From: Gemmatimonas sp.
GTDB lineage: Bacteria > Gemmatimonadota > Gemmatimonadetes > Gemmatimonadales > Gemmatimonadaceae
Assembly (NCBI GenBank): GCA_023910675.1
Contig: JAAVWC010000014.1
Span: 1-64,000 of the forward strand
Direction of reading: 5' to 3'
DNA: 64,000 bases
The notes beneath the pieces were generated by a model that did not search any database, had not been told where the DNA came from, and saw nothing but the letters and a program-made list of their open reading frames with translations. Position numbers and translations under genes: made by a program. Shown piece after piece: positions 41,427 to 51,063 of the stretch (within the stretch, counting starts at the first letter, position 1; the number at the start of each line of letters is the position of its first letter).

Positions 41427-42576
41427 ACAGCCGCTGCCAAATGGTGTCCCACGAGCACTCGAGCGCAAGCGACCGCGCCATGCCGCGTGCATGGCGTAAC
41501 AGGCCGCGATCGTCGCTCAGCCCGACGATCACGTCGGCAAACGCTTCTGCCGACCCGGCACGCGCCAGCCATCCGGCATCCCGGCGAATGATCTCGCGCG
41601 ACGGACCCACGTCGGCGGCAACCACCGGGACGCCAGACGCCATCGCCTCGATCATCACGTTCCCAAACGTATCCGTCGTGCTCGGGAAGATGAGCAGGTC
41701 GCTACTCGCAAACGCTTCACTCAGGGCGTCGCCTCGCAGCGTTCCCATGAAGGTGCTTCCGCGTGGTGCCGTGTTGCGGGCCGTGTCTTCGTACGGCCCG
41801 TCTCCCACAAACACAAAACGGAGTGTGTCCGGACGTTTGTCGAGCGCCAAGCGCATGGCATCGATCGCTACGCTCACGCTCTTCTCCAACGCGATGCGGC
41901 CAACATAGGTCACGATCAGGGTATCGTCGTGCGCGCCAACGCGTGCCCGAAACGCTTCGCTGCGAAAGTGCGGCGAGAATCGCTCGCCATCCACGCCACG
42001 CGACCACACCGTGCACCGTTCAAAACCATGCGCCGCGATATCGGCCGCGATCGCGGCCGTCGGGCAATACGTACGCAGCCCGGCGTTGTGAAACCAGCGC
42101 AGGTAGTGCCATCCCGGCGCCGAGAGCCAGCCCAGTCCATAGTGGCCGGCGTACGCGGTGAAGTTCGTGTGGTACGACGACACGAATGGGATCCCGAGAC
42201 GCCGTGCCGCGCGCCGACCCGCCAATCCCACGCCGAATTCCGTCGCGGCATGAATGAGCGTCGGGCGAAACTCGCGCAGTTCGCGCTCGACGATACGCGA
42301 GGAGGGCCACGCCAGTTGCAGTTGCGGGTAGGCCCAGAAGGCCCGGCTCGGTACGCGCGTCACGTCGGCGTTCCCAACTGCGTCAGGGTCAGCCGTGGTG
42401 AAGATACGAACGACTCCGCCGCGGGCCCGGACTGCGGCGGTCAATCTCGCCAATGTGCGCGCCACCCCGTTCACTTGGGGCACATAGGTATCGGTGAACA
42501 GCGCCAAACGCAACGTTGAGAGATCGGGGGCCGGCATTGACGGCGAATGCGCGAGGTGCCGCGTGTCAACGTCCAT
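41350..42576 (-). CDS. Family 4 glycosyltransferase, minus strand
   Basis: This encodes 408 residues from ATG 42576, which overlaps the upstream GT4 gene by 11 nt; ATG 42537 is an alternative. The N-terminal FTDTYVPQVNGVARTLARL and C-terminal YVGRIALEKSVSVAI, SDLLIFPSTTDTFGNVMIEAMASGVPVVAADVG are diagnostic. It resembles the plus-strand GT4 (same TDTYxPQxNGV start), so the genes are relatives working on similar acceptors. Confidence 0.88.
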   Translation of the reverse strand: MDVDTRHLAHSPSMPAPDLSTLRLALFTDTYVPQVNGVARTLARLTAAVRARGGVVRIFTTADPDAVGNADVTRVPSRAFWAYPQLQLAWPSSRIVERELREFRPTLIHAATEFGVGLAGRRAARRLGIPFVSSYHTNFTAYAGHYGLGWLSAPGWHYLRWFHNAGLRTYCPTAAIAADIAAHGFERCTVWSRGVDGERFSPHFRSEAFRARVGAHDDTLIVTYVGRIALEKSVSVAIDAMRLALDKRPDTLRFVFVGDGPYEDTARNTAPRGSTFMGTLRGDALSEAFASSDLLIFPSTTDTFGNVMIEAMASGVPVVAADVGPSREIIRRDAGWLARAGSAEAFADVIVGLSDDRGLLRHARGMARSLALECSWDTIWQRLFTDYLALHAPATGSPTHEPADRVLV

Positions 42577-43843
42577 GAGCTACCACGACGTTGTGGTACA
42601 CCGTGAAGAGCTGACGGAGGACGGTGTCCCACGCATGCTCCGTAACGGCAAACCGCTGTGCACGGTCACCATGCTCGCGCAACCCACCACGGGACGCGCC
42701 GCTCAACAGCTGTTCGGCGACCACTGCCACTGACGAGGGATTACCAGCCTCGAACAGCTGCCCGCCATCACTCCGCCGCACATGCTCGGCCACCGCGCCA
42801 CGATTGGCGGTGAGTACCGGCGTCCCGGTGGCCATGGCCTCAACAGCGGAGAGGCCGAACGTTTCCGCCGGCCCGGCCGCGACATACAGGTCGATGGCTG
42901 CCAGCAAGTTGGCCAGCGGGACGCGCTCCTGGATGAATGGCAAAAAGAAGACGCGCGGGCCGTACGCATGTGCTTTCAGGCGCGCCTCTTCGGGGCCGGC
43001 TCCCACGAGCAGCAATCGCGCACCCGTGTGCTGCTCCACCCGAGCCCAACCATCGAGTACGACGTCGAGCTCCTTTTCCCGCGCAAAGCGCCCGACAAAT
43101 GCGGCCAGCGGCGTATCTGGTAGGCCGAGGGCGGCACGCACCTCATCGCGGAGCGCACGGCGGACTGGCGAGAACATGCCGACATCGACGCCGAGTGGTA
43201 CGTGCACGACGTTCGATAAACCGTGTTGTTCGAGCTCTGCCGCACCACTTCGCGTGGCGACAATGGTGGCGCCAACGTGTCGGTCGACCTGACGCAGATA
43301 CCGCCACGACAGCGACGCCACCGTTTTCTGCAGCCCGTATCTCGTGCCAACCGTGCGTGAAAGCACCCCCGCCAGGTCGGTGTGGTGAAAACACACCATC
43401 GGGATGCCCAGCCGCCGCGCCTCCGGTGCCAACAGCCACGGCACCATGAACGGGCTCCCACTTTCGATGATGTCCGGCCGCTCGTGACGCACGATGCGCG
43501 CAAGCGAGCGTGATGAGAGCATCATGCGGTACGGCCGGTGCCGCGGGATGGATGGGCCACGCAGGTGAAAGGTGCGGACCCCCTCGTCGTCGTGCATCGC
43601 ATCCACAGCGCCAGGCACCACAATGCTCTGCCGGAACTCCGGATGCCGATTGACGAATCGTGCCTTCTCGTGGAGGTAGGTGCGAATACCGCCGGACGTT
43701 TCGCCGTACCACTCGGTCGCATCGAGCACGCCGAGTGTTGCATGTGGGCGCAGGCGCGCCGGCAGCGGAACGCTGGCCGGACGAAAGGGCGCGACGGGTA
43801 ACGCCTGGCTGGCGATGCGCTCTGCCGTAATCTCGGCGGCCAT
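42566..43843 (-). CDS. Family 4 glycosyltransferase, PAP2-coupled
   Basis: This encodes 425 residues from ATG 43843, sharing one base with the stop of the PAP2 gene (TGATG). Motifs include GGIRTYLHEKARFV, FVGRFAREKELDVVLDGW, LLVGAGPEEARL and AAGPAETFGLSAVEAMATGTPVLTANRG. It is more distant from the two other GT4 proteins here. Coupling with PAP2 and the other GT4 suggests glycolipid synthesis in the membrane. Confidence 0.88.
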   Translation of the reverse strand: MAAEITAERIASQALPVAPFRPASVPLPARLRPHATLGVLDATEWYGETSGGIRTYLHEKARFVNRHPEFRQSIVVPGAVDAMHDDEGVRTFHLRGPSIPRHRPYRMMLSSRSLARIVRHERPDIIESGSPFMVPWLLAPEARRLGIPMVCFHHTDLAGVLSRTVGTRYGLQKTVASLSWRYLRQVDRHVGATIVATRSGAAELEQHGLSNVVHVPLGVDVGMFSPVRRALRDEVRAALGLPDTPLAAFVGRFAREKELDVVLDGWARVEQHTGARLLLVGAGPEEARLKAHAYGPRVFFLPFIQERVPLANLLAAIDLYVAAGPAETFGLSAVEAMATGTPVLTANRGAVAEHVRRSDGGQLFEAGNPSSVAVVAEQLLSGASRGGLREHGDRAQRFAVTEHAWDTVLRQLFTVYHNVVVAHGR

Positions 43844-44358
43844 CAGCGCAGCAGCGGATATGCCGTCAACAGTGCGATCGACTGGCCGACGAGCACGTCG
43901 CCGGGATAGTGCACACCAAGCATGACGCGCGAGAACCCCACCAGCAGCGCCACGCCAAGAAGCGGCAGCGCGAGGACAGGAAAGGCTGGCGCGAAACCGA
44001 TGGCGAATGCCATGGCGGCGCAGGCATGACCGCTGGGAAACGAAAACCGGTCCGGCACGTCGACCAGCGTGGCAAGAGGCTCATGCAGACGCGGACGCGG
44101 CCGGCCCACGGTACGCTTGATGACCTGGACGGCAAGGTGCGACCAACCGAGCAGCAACAACGTGCGCCAGCATACGCTCCAGCTCACGGCCGGGTGCAGC
44201 CACGCGAGCAGGGTGAGTCCAATACTGGAGGTGGCCCCACCGAGATGGGTGATACTGGACCAGAAGACGCGTCGCGCGGTGGCGCACGACGGTGTCAGGG
44301 CGAGCCGGGCAAAGATCGCGCGGTCACTCGCGTCGAGGCGCTGCAGCCATGGTGTCAT
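43843..44358 (-). CDS. PAP2-family membrane phosphatase
   Basis: This encodes 171 residues from ATG 44358. The three PAP2 motifs are complete: KRTVGRPRP, PSGHACA and SRVMLGVHYPGDVLVG, with catalytic His in motifs 2 and 3. Several membrane helices surround them. It would dephosphorylate a lipid phosphate (phosphatidate or an isoprenyl pyrophosphate) and is the first gene of the operon with two glycosyltransferases. Confidence 0.9.
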   Translation of the reverse strand: MTPWLQRLDASDRAIFARLALTPSCATARRVFWSSITHLGGATSSIGLTLLAWLHPAVSWSVCWRTLLLLGWSHLAVQVIKRTVGRPRPRLHEPLATLVDVPDRFSFPSGHACAAMAFAIGFAPAFPVLALPLLGVALLVGFSRVMLGVHYPGDVLVGQSIALLTAYPLLR

Positions 44359-44473
44359 GCCGGACAAGGATGAGCACGTCCGACGACAAATGCCTACACA
44401 CTTCGTGACGGTTGCGTATCGTCCCCGCGCCGGAATGATCACGGCGCGGGAACGTCACCGCCGTGTCACGGGC

Positions 44474-46384
44474 TCAGCAACTCACGCACTTGTGATTGTT
44501 TTTTGCGCCGAGGCTTTCGAGCAGCGCAATGGTGTCGAGATACGGCGACGTGCGCTGAATGGGGCCGTTGGCCATGTCCACGGTCGTCTGTCCCGATCGG
44601 GCAATCGCTTTCACGTCGGCGCCCTTCGACACGAGATATTTGATCATCTCGTTGTCACCGCGTGCTGCCGCGTGATGCAACGGCGTGTACCCCGCGAAGT
44701 CGCGTGCATTGACGTCGGCGCCGAGCTCCTCGACGAGCATCTTGAGCGTGGGCATCCACCCGTCGTTCACATGACGATGATCGTTGGCGGCGAACCCGGT
44801 ACCGTATCCCACACCCGTGGCGGCATGGATGGGGAGAATGCCCAGGCCGTTGGCGGGCACGGGCGGGAGTCCCGACGGATCGGCCGCCGACGCGGCAATA
44901 CCCGGGCGGCGCGCGCGCGGCGGCGGTTTGATGGTACCAATGGTGAGGTCCGCACCGGCCTTGAGCAGCATGCGCATGGCCGTGGTATCGGTGGCGTACG
45001 CCGCACGCAAGAAGGGCGTCGCGCCATTGAAGTCGACGCCGAGGTTATCTCGATTGTACGTGGTGTACCAGAGCGAGCGCGTCAGGCGTGCGTTGGGGTC
45101 GGCCTTCGCCGCGAGCAGCGCCTGCACGACGTCCAGATAGGTGGCCTGCTGCTGCAGCTGAAATGCGGGCTGTGGCGTGCGGGTGCTCGGCGCCCACTCT
45201 TTGTTGAGCACCGCAAAGAGCGGCGCCGCGCCGGCATCACTGGCCAGGTTGGGGTTCGCGCCGCGCTTCACCAGGCCAATGGCCAGATCGTAATGGCCAT
45301 TGATGGTGGCCATGAGCAACGGGCTCGTATGGTCGCCACCGCTCACCTGGTTGATGTCGGCACCGCCGTCGAGCAGCGCGTCGGTGGTGCCGATCTCCCC
45401 TTCTCGCACGGCGAGTAACAGCGCGGTGAGCCCGCCCTGCACGCCCATGAGCTCGTTGTAGGCCGGATTGTCGTCGTCGAGGCCTCGGCCACCCTGCGCC
45501 GCCAATCGTGCCTCCTCGGCAGCGGTAGCCTCCCTGACGCCGGCAATGCCTTCGGCCGAGGCGGCGGCGCGTTCGACGTCACGCGAGGCGCGCACGGCGG
45601 CTTGCACCTGTGCCGGCGTTGGCATCCAATTGGGATTGTTGGCCTGCCCCTGCTTCTCGCGGAGCTCCTGCAGCAGCGCATCGCGACGGGTCTTCGCTTG
45701 CTTGTCCTGCGCGGCGCTGGCCATGATGTCGACCGTGCGTGCCACGAGGGCAGGGTTCGCGCCGGCGTTGAGCAACACCCGCACCGCCTCTGCACGCCCC
45801 TTGCCGGCCGCAAGCATGAGCGGCGACTGATTCCATCCCGGCTCTATCGCATTCACGTTGGCGCCGGCCTTGAGCAGCGCGGTCAGCGTCGCCGGGACAC
45901 CGGCGATGGCGGCGAGATGCAGCGGCGTCACACCGTCGGCGGTGAGTGCCCGTGCGTTGGCGCCTGCGGCCAGCAACTGCTTCACGACGGCCGCGCTCCC
46001 CGCTTCGCTGGCCACGTGCAACGGCTGGTAGCCACCGATACGCGTCGTGCCGGTCATGCCGGCTTTCGCACGGAGCAACAGCGCCGTCATGGTGGAATCC
46101 CCCCGCTGGGCCGCCCAATGCAATGCGGTCATGCCGTCGCTCTGCGGGGCGTTCACGTCGGCGCCCCTGGTCACGAGCGACCTCAGCCCCGGCAGGTCGC
46201 CCTTCATCGCGGCGTCGGCCACAGGCGTGGCCACGTCAGCGCGGGCCAACCCCACAACGCCATGCGGCGAATACCACTGCGGCTGATGCCGCATCGCCCC
46301 GCTGTCGAGCATGAGCGGCCACACCAGCGCGGCCCCGCGCCACTCGCGCATCCAACGCGAGACGATCCGGTTGTACTGTTGCAT
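44474..46384 (-). CDS. Ankyrin-repeat protein of the DUF1592/DUF1552 operon
   Basis: This encodes 636 residues; ATG 46384 follows GAGGAGG by 10 nt. At least eight ankyrin repeats are visible (for example DGMTALHWAAQRGDSTMTALLL, GYQPLHVASEAGSAAVVKQLL, DGVTPLHLAAIAGVPATLTAL, GYTPLHHAAARGDNEMIKYL). A charged insert separates the first and second groups. The N-terminus has a hydrophobic stretch but no clean signal peptide. It starts 20 bp after the DUF1552 gene and is clearly part of the same operon. Confidence 0.85.
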   Translation of the reverse strand: MQQYNRIVSRWMREWRGAALVWPLMLDSGAMRHQPQWYSPHGVVGLARADVATPVADAAMKGDLPGLRSLVTRGADVNAPQSDGMTALHWAAQRGDSTMTALLLRAKAGMTGTTRIGGYQPLHVASEAGSAAVVKQLLAAGANARALTADGVTPLHLAAIAGVPATLTALLKAGANVNAIEPGWNQSPLMLAAGKGRAEAVRVLLNAGANPALVARTVDIMASAAQDKQAKTRRDALLQELREKQGQANNPNWMPTPAQVQAAVRASRDVERAAASAEGIAGVREATAAEEARLAAQGGRGLDDDNPAYNELMGVQGGLTALLLAVREGEIGTTDALLDGGADINQVSGGDHTSPLLMATINGHYDLAIGLVKRGANPNLASDAGAAPLFAVLNKEWAPSTRTPQPAFQLQQQATYLDVVQALLAAKADPNARLTRSLWYTTYNRDNLGVDFNGATPFLRAAYATDTTAMRMLLKAGADLTIGTIKPPPRARRPGIAASAADPSGLPPVPANGLGILPIHAATGVGYGTGFAANDHRHVNDGWMPTLKMLVEELGADVNARDFAGYTPLHHAAARGDNEMIKYLVSKGADVKAIARSGQTTVDMANGPIQRTSPYLDTIALLESLGAKNNHKCVSC

Positions 46385-46404
46385 ACGCGCCGAGCCTCCT
46401 CGTA

Positions 46405-47784
46405 TCAGAACGTGAATTCGCCAGTGCTGTCGCCGAACGTCTGCAGATCGTCCATGCCGATCTTGTGCAGCATGGAGAGCATCGCGTTGGCCATGGGGGT
46501 CCCGTCAGGTGCCCGCAGGTGCTGATTGCCCGACGCAAGGCCGTGACCGCCGCCCAGCAGAATGAGCGGGCAGCGACGGTGGTTGTGCGTGTTGCTGTCC
46601 GACATGGGCGAGCCGTACACGATGGTGGTGCTGTCGAGCAACGACTTGTCGCCATCCATGGTGTTCTTGAGCTTGTCGAGCAGATACGGCAGCAGCGACA
46701 CGTGATACTTGTTGATCTCGGCGAATTCCTTCACGCGCGCCGGGTTGTTGCCGTGGTGCGACGCGGGATGGAAGCCGGTCATCACGCCGCTATCGGGGAA
46801 GACGCGCGCCGACGCGTCGCGCCCCATCTTGAAGGAAAACACGCGCGTCATGTCGCTCTGCAGGGCGAGCACCTGCAAGTCGAACATGAGCTTCACGTGA
46901 TCCCCGAAGTTGTCGGGCACACCGGCGGGGGCGCCGGCCAGTTCGCGCTCCTCGCCGGACTTGTTGCGCGCTTCCACCTGCTGAATGCGGCGTTCGATCT
47001 CGCGAATGTGTTCGAGATACTGGTCCATACGGCGGCGATCGGTCGCGCCCAGCTCCCGATTGAGCTGCGCCACACGTCCGGTAATCCAGTCGAGCACACT
47101 CCCGGTGCTCTTGTTGCGCGCCGCCCGCTCGGCCGGCGTGCCGCCCGCGCCGAAGAGTTGCTCGAACGCGACACGCGGGTCGCGAATCATGGGCAGCGGG
47201 TCAGTCGGCGAGCTCCAGCTGATGGAGTCGGTGTACATGCACGAGTAGCCGTACGCGCAGCCGCCGGCGCGGTCGAGCGGCTCGATGCACAGCTGCATGC
47301 TCGGAATGGGCGTCGCCTGACCGAAGCGCTGCGCGTACATCTGGTCGAGCGATGTCCCCGCAAAGATGTCGGAGCCTTCGGTCTGCGTCGGATGCGACTG
47401 CGTGAGGAACACCGCACTCGAGCGGAAGTGATCACCGCCGATCTCTTCCGGCTTGTACGCCTCCGCCATGCGGACATCGGTGTTGCTGATGATCGTGAGA
47501 TACTTCCGCCACGGATCGAGTGGCGCGAGCGACGTCTTCGACAAATCGAAAGCGCGTCCGGTGGTCGGTGGCGCCCACAGATGTTCCGTGAGCCCGAAGG
47601 GTGCGCAGCCAGCGGCGCCGTGCACCATCTCCATCGCCAGCAGGCGCGTGGGGTTGGCGGCATGTCCCATGCGCTTCAGCACGGTGGCGGGGGTCATGGC
47701 ATCGAGATACGGCAGTGCCACCATCGTCCCCATACCCTTGAGGAACGTGCGACGCGGCATCGGCTGCCGGATGAGATTGGCCAT
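46405..47784 (-). CDS. DUF1552 protein, Tat-exported
   Basis: This encodes 459 residues from ATG 47784. PRRTFLKGMGTMVALPYLDAM is a Tat-type signal. The body follows DUF1552: RLLAMEMVHGAAGC, YLTIISNTDVRMAEAY, GGDHFRSSAVFLTQSHP, LDWITGRVAQLNREL, MTRVFSFKMGRDAS, GFHPASHHGNN and VYGSPMSDSNTHNHR. The fold is alkaline-phosphatase-like; the substrate is not known. It is coupled with the large cytochrome-type protein encoded just upstream (8-bp gap). Confidence 0.9.
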   Translation of the reverse strand: MANLIRQPMPRRTFLKGMGTMVALPYLDAMTPATVLKRMGHAANPTRLLAMEMVHGAAGCAPFGLTEHLWAPPTTGRAFDLSKTSLAPLDPWRKYLTIISNTDVRMAEAYKPEEIGGDHFRSSAVFLTQSHPTQTEGSDIFAGTSLDQMYAQRFGQATPIPSMQLCIEPLDRAGGCAYGYSCMYTDSISWSSPTDPLPMIRDPRVAFEQLFGAGGTPAERAARNKSTGSVLDWITGRVAQLNRELGATDRRRMDQYLEHIREIERRIQQVEARNKSGEERELAGAPAGVPDNFGDHVKLMFDLQVLALQSDMTRVFSFKMGRDASARVFPDSGVMTGFHPASHHGNNPARVKEFAEINKYHVSLLPYLLDKLKNTMDGDKSLLDSTTIVYGSPMSDSNTHNHRRCPLILLGGGHGLASGNQHLRAPDGTPMANAMLSMLHKIGMDDLQTFGDSTGEFTF

Positions 47785-47792
47785 GGCTCTGC

Positions 47793-50294
47793 TCAGCGGA
47801 AAGAAGACGAGGCGCCGGCGGGGCCGCTCTCGACAGTGGCGGACGGTTCGAGCTTCTGCATGCGGAACGCCGGGCTGCGCACCACGCCCATGATGTACGC
47901 CGACATGCGATGATCCTGCGTCGCCGCCGACCGTACGATGCTGCGCACACTGGGCATGTCATGCGCGTCGATACGACGCCCGATGGCATACGCCATGAGA
48001 TGGCGCGTGAACGTGCGCAGCAGTGCCTCCTGCCGCCGCAGCAATGCGGCTTGCAGTTCGTTGGCGTTGTTGGCGGTGCTGCCATCCCACAAGTCGCCGC
48101 GCGAATCGATGGGCATGCCGTTATCACGACGGCGCAACTTGCCCGTCACGTCGTACTGTTCGAGCGCCAGCCCAATGGGGTCCATCATCTTGTGGCAGCT
48201 ACTGCACGACGGATTCTTGCGGTGCTGCTCCATGCGCTCGCGCACCGTGAGCGGACGCGCCCCGTCACTTCCGGGCGTCGCCTCGAGATCGGGCACGCCC
48301 GGTGGCGGCGGGGGCGGCGGGCTGTTGAGCAACACCTCCATGACCCACTTGCCGCGTTCCACCGCCGACGTGCGGGTGGCGTGCGACGTGAGCGTGAGCA
48401 CGCTGGCGTGCGACAGCAGGCCGCGGCGGTTGGCGTCGGGATACGACACGCGACGGAACGCTGGACCCACCACGTTCTTCATGCCGTAGTGTCGCGCCAG
48501 CTGTTCATTTACAAAGGTGTAATCGGCCCGATACAGATCGAGCACCGGACGGTCGCGCTTGACGAGGTCATCGAAGAACAGTTCCGTCTCCTGCCGCATG
48601 CTGTTCTTGAGCTGCTCATCGAAGTCGGGGTACTGCCGGATGTCCGGTGTGACCACGTCGAGATCGGGGAGGCGAAGCCACTGCGCCGCGAAACGTGTGG
48701 AGAGCGCCTTCGCGCGCGGATCGTTGAGCATGCGCTTCACTTCGCGCTCGAGCCCGCCCGGCTGCGACAAGCGGCCGCGTGTCGCCGCGGTGAGGAGCGC
48801 ATTGTCCGGCGGCGCCGACCACAGGAAGAACGACAGCCGCGACGCGAGATCGATATCGCGCAGCATGTACGGTTTGCTTGCCGTCGCCGAGCTCGGCGCA
48901 CGCTCGAAACGGAACACAAAGTCGGGGCTCGCCAACATCCCTTCGAGCACCAGGCGGATGCCCTGCTCGAAGCTGCCGCTCGCGGTGCGTCCGGCGTCGT
49001 ACAACGACATGAGCCCGTCGCGATCCTCTTCGGTGAGCGGTCGACGGTAGGCCTGCGTCCCCAACCGGTTCACGATCGACAGCGCGCACGGCCGTTCGGC
49101 CGCCGCGGTTGTCGGACGGCAGGTGAAGAGCTGCCGGCGAATATGCGTCTCGGTCACACCGGTCGGGGCGTATGGTCCGGTGATCGTGAGTTCGCGCAAG
49201 TGCGGCAGCAGCGTGAAGCCGTACGCTACTGCATTGGAGGTGCTGTTGAGCGAGTACTTGAGGGGCGAGATGAGATCCTGCACCACGCCCTGAAAGCGTG
49301 GGGGCACGAACGCCGCCGACACTCTGTGCGGCCCGGCGGTCACCTTTACCGGCAGCGCGCCCTGCGCCACTCCATTCGGGTCCGACGCGTGCATGAACCG
49401 GTCGATCTCGATGAGCGCCACCCGCGCACCATCGATGGCGATTTCCAGCGCTTCGCCGCGCGCCAGTCCGCCGGCAAACGCCCCGGTGGTCTCGTGAAAG
49501 AAGTTCACGTTGAACTGGTACTCGCCATCGGCGGGAAACGTGTGCGTCACCACCATGCCGCCGCGGCTGCCGTACGGCGTGCCTTCAACGTGCGACGTCT
49601 GCGATGCCATCTTGGGCATCGTGTACGTGCTGGCGCTGGCACTCGCCTTGGGGTTGCCCACCGCGAGCCAGCTGATGTCGCCCGCCGCGCGCAGATACGC
49701 GCCAAGCAGCGTGGGCGAGAGCGCCTGCACGTCGGCGATGTTGTCGAAGTTGTCGCTCTTGGTATCGGGCGGCAGGTAATTCGCCGCTTCGACGTCCAGT
49801 CCGAGCAACTGTTTCACCGCGGTCTGATACTCCGCGCGATTGAGCCGCTGAAACGTCCGGCGCCCCGGATCCGGGTTGATGATCGCGACGGAGTCGAGAC
49901 GCGTCTCGAGCTCCGTGACGAGCGCGTCGAGCGTGTCCCCTTTGGGTCGTGCCGAGCCGACGGGCGGCATCATGCCGGTGCGCAGCTTCGCCACCATGCG
50001 TTCGGCCACATCGGGCTGGCCGAAGGGCGTCGCGACATCGAAGGCCGACAACGTGAGGTTGCCGCGCTTCATGGTGTCGTTGTGGCACTTGCCGCAGTAC
50101 TGCTTGACGACGCCATTGAGCGCCGTCGGTGCCAGACGCGCCGGCACGGGAACTCGGCGCGACAGCACAGGGTGCCGAGCGGCGGGAAAGGCGGGCGGCA
50201 CTACTACAGCGCGGGGAGAGGGACGGGCGTTGCCTGAGGAAGGGAAGAGCAGGGCAACGGACAGCGTCACCGCTAGCGCGGAACTCGGCTTCAT
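47793..50294 (-). CDS. Large DUF1592/DUF1588/DUF1585 cytochrome-type protein
   Basis: This encodes 833 residues from ATG 50294, beginning with a signal peptide. Two c-type heme sites are present: YCGKCHND near residue 65 and CSSCHKMMDPIGLALEQYD toward the C-terminus (DUF1588). Between them are DUF1587/1595/1592-type blocks (FQRLNRAEYQTAVKQLLGLD, AYRRPLTEEDRDGLMSLYD, DIDLASRLSFFLWSAPPDNAL, ADYTFVNEQLARHYG) and the PPPPPPPGVPDL linker. DUF1585 ends the protein (LLRTFTRHLMAYAIGR). It is probably an electron-transfer enzyme outside the cytoplasm, working with DUF1552. Confidence 0.92.
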   Translation of the reverse strand: MKPSSALAVTLSVALLFPSSGNARPSPRAVVVPPAFPAARHPVLSRRVPVPARLAPTALNGVVKQYCGKCHNDTMKRGNLTLSAFDVATPFGQPDVAERMVAKLRTGMMPPVGSARPKGDTLDALVTELETRLDSVAIINPDPGRRTFQRLNRAEYQTAVKQLLGLDVEAANYLPPDTKSDNFDNIADVQALSPTLLGAYLRAAGDISWLAVGNPKASASASTYTMPKMASQTSHVEGTPYGSRGGMVVTHTFPADGEYQFNVNFFHETTGAFAGGLARGEALEIAIDGARVALIEIDRFMHASDPNGVAQGALPVKVTAGPHRVSAAFVPPRFQGVVQDLISPLKYSLNSTSNAVAYGFTLLPHLRELTITGPYAPTGVTETHIRRQLFTCRPTTAAAERPCALSIVNRLGTQAYRRPLTEEDRDGLMSLYDAGRTASGSFEQGIRLVLEGMLASPDFVFRFERAPSSATASKPYMLRDIDLASRLSFFLWSAPPDNALLTAATRGRLSQPGGLEREVKRMLNDPRAKALSTRFAAQWLRLPDLDVVTPDIRQYPDFDEQLKNSMRQETELFFDDLVKRDRPVLDLYRADYTFVNEQLARHYGMKNVVGPAFRRVSYPDANRRGLLSHASVLTLTSHATRTSAVERGKWVMEVLLNSPPPPPPPGVPDLEATPGSDGARPLTVRERMEQHRKNPSCSSCHKMMDPIGLALEQYDVTGKLRRRDNGMPIDSRGDLWDGSTANNANELQAALLRRQEALLRTFTRHLMAYAIGRRIDAHDMPSVRSIVRSAATQDHRMSAYIMGVVRSPAFRMQKLEPSATVESGPAGASSSFR

Positions 50295-50389
50295 GCCGTA
50301 CCTCGGTACGAGACATGGGGGAGGGACAACACGGCAAGTTGCGGCACGAACGAAAGGGGCGCAAGCGAACTGCGGTCTGGGAGTACTAC

Positions 50390-50642
50390 GGGAGGGGACC
50401 AACGGGAGGGGACCAACGGGAGGGGACCAACGGGAGGGCAACCACGACCCCGTGACAGAGACCCCGACCCCGTGTGTGTCGTCCCGTGGTCGCGGTCCCG
50501 TGGTCGCGGTCCCGTGGTCGCGGTCCCGTGGTCGCGGTCGTGGTTGCGGGGTCGTAGTCGCGGGGTCGTAGTTGCGGGGTCGTGGTCGCCCTCCCGTAGT
50601 CCCCCTCCCGTAGTTCCCCTCCCGTAGTTCCCCTTCCGTAGT
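50390..50642. repeat. Arrays of 14-bp tandem repeats between divergent genes
   Basis: The region 50390-50445 has about four GGGAGGGGACCAAC units. From 50483 there are four exact CCCGTGGTCGCGGT units, then units of the form CGTAGTYGCGGGGT (539-580), a hybrid unit, and CGTAGTTCCCCTCC-like units to 50642. Almost all have the same 14-bp period and start CGT[A/G]GT. The first array is the same theme in opposite orientation. There are no spacers, so it is not a CRISPR array. Confidence 0.9.
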
Positions 50643-50668
50643 GCACCCCAACCGCAGTTAACTAGAGC

Positions 50669-51040
50669 ATGCCCAAGTTCTCCGCTCTGCTCGTTGCGGC
50701 CCTGCTGTCCGCTCCCGCCTCGCTGGCAGCGCAAGGCGCAGCGGTCCCTCTTGCGGCGTCGCTGACACGCGATACTGCGGCTATCACGCAGCACGCACGC
50801 GTGCATCTCGAGCTCAACGCCCTCCGCGATCGCGAGCACGCGGAGCTCGCCGCGCCGAAAAACAAAAAGGTCGAAGCGCAGGCCGAACTCCGTGACCGGT
50901 TTCGGGCCCTGCGCAACAACCTCTTCATCCGCGAGAAATACACCGCCGCGCAGTACGCCGACATGACACAGCGCATCAGCGGTGACGATGCACTGCGCGC
51001 CCTCTTCGAAGCGACGCTCGAGCGGCTGCAAAAGAAGTAA
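50669..51040 (+). CDS. Small secreted hypothetical protein
   Basis: This encodes 123 residues from ATG 50669. A signal peptide (MPKFSALLVAALLSAPASLAAQ) precedes a helical, charged mature protein (LRDREHAELAAPKNKKVEAQAELRDRFRAL) with no cysteines and no recognised family. It starts 27 bp after the 14-bp repeat arrays, which therefore lie in its promoter region. Confidence 0.6.
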   Translation: MPKFSALLVAALLSAPASLAAQGAAVPLAASLTRDTAAITQHARVHLELNALRDREHAELAAPKNKKVEAQAELRDRFRALRNNLFIREKYTAAQYADMTQRISGDDALRALFEATLERLQKK

Positions 51041-51063
51041 GCAGCCGCTCCAGCTCGTGGCCG

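Noticed and set aside
46465-47913. 482-codon plus-strand ORF
   Set aside because: It is antisense to the DUF1552 gene with its clear Tat signal and family motifs.
47910-50237. 775-codon plus-strand ORF
   Set aside because: It is antisense to the DUF1592 gene, which has complete motifs and a signal peptide; long antisense frames are expected at this GC content.
50390-50642. Possible CRISPR array
   Set aside because: Units are 14 bp and directly contiguous with no spacers, there are no cas genes nearby, and the array lies between protein-coding genes.
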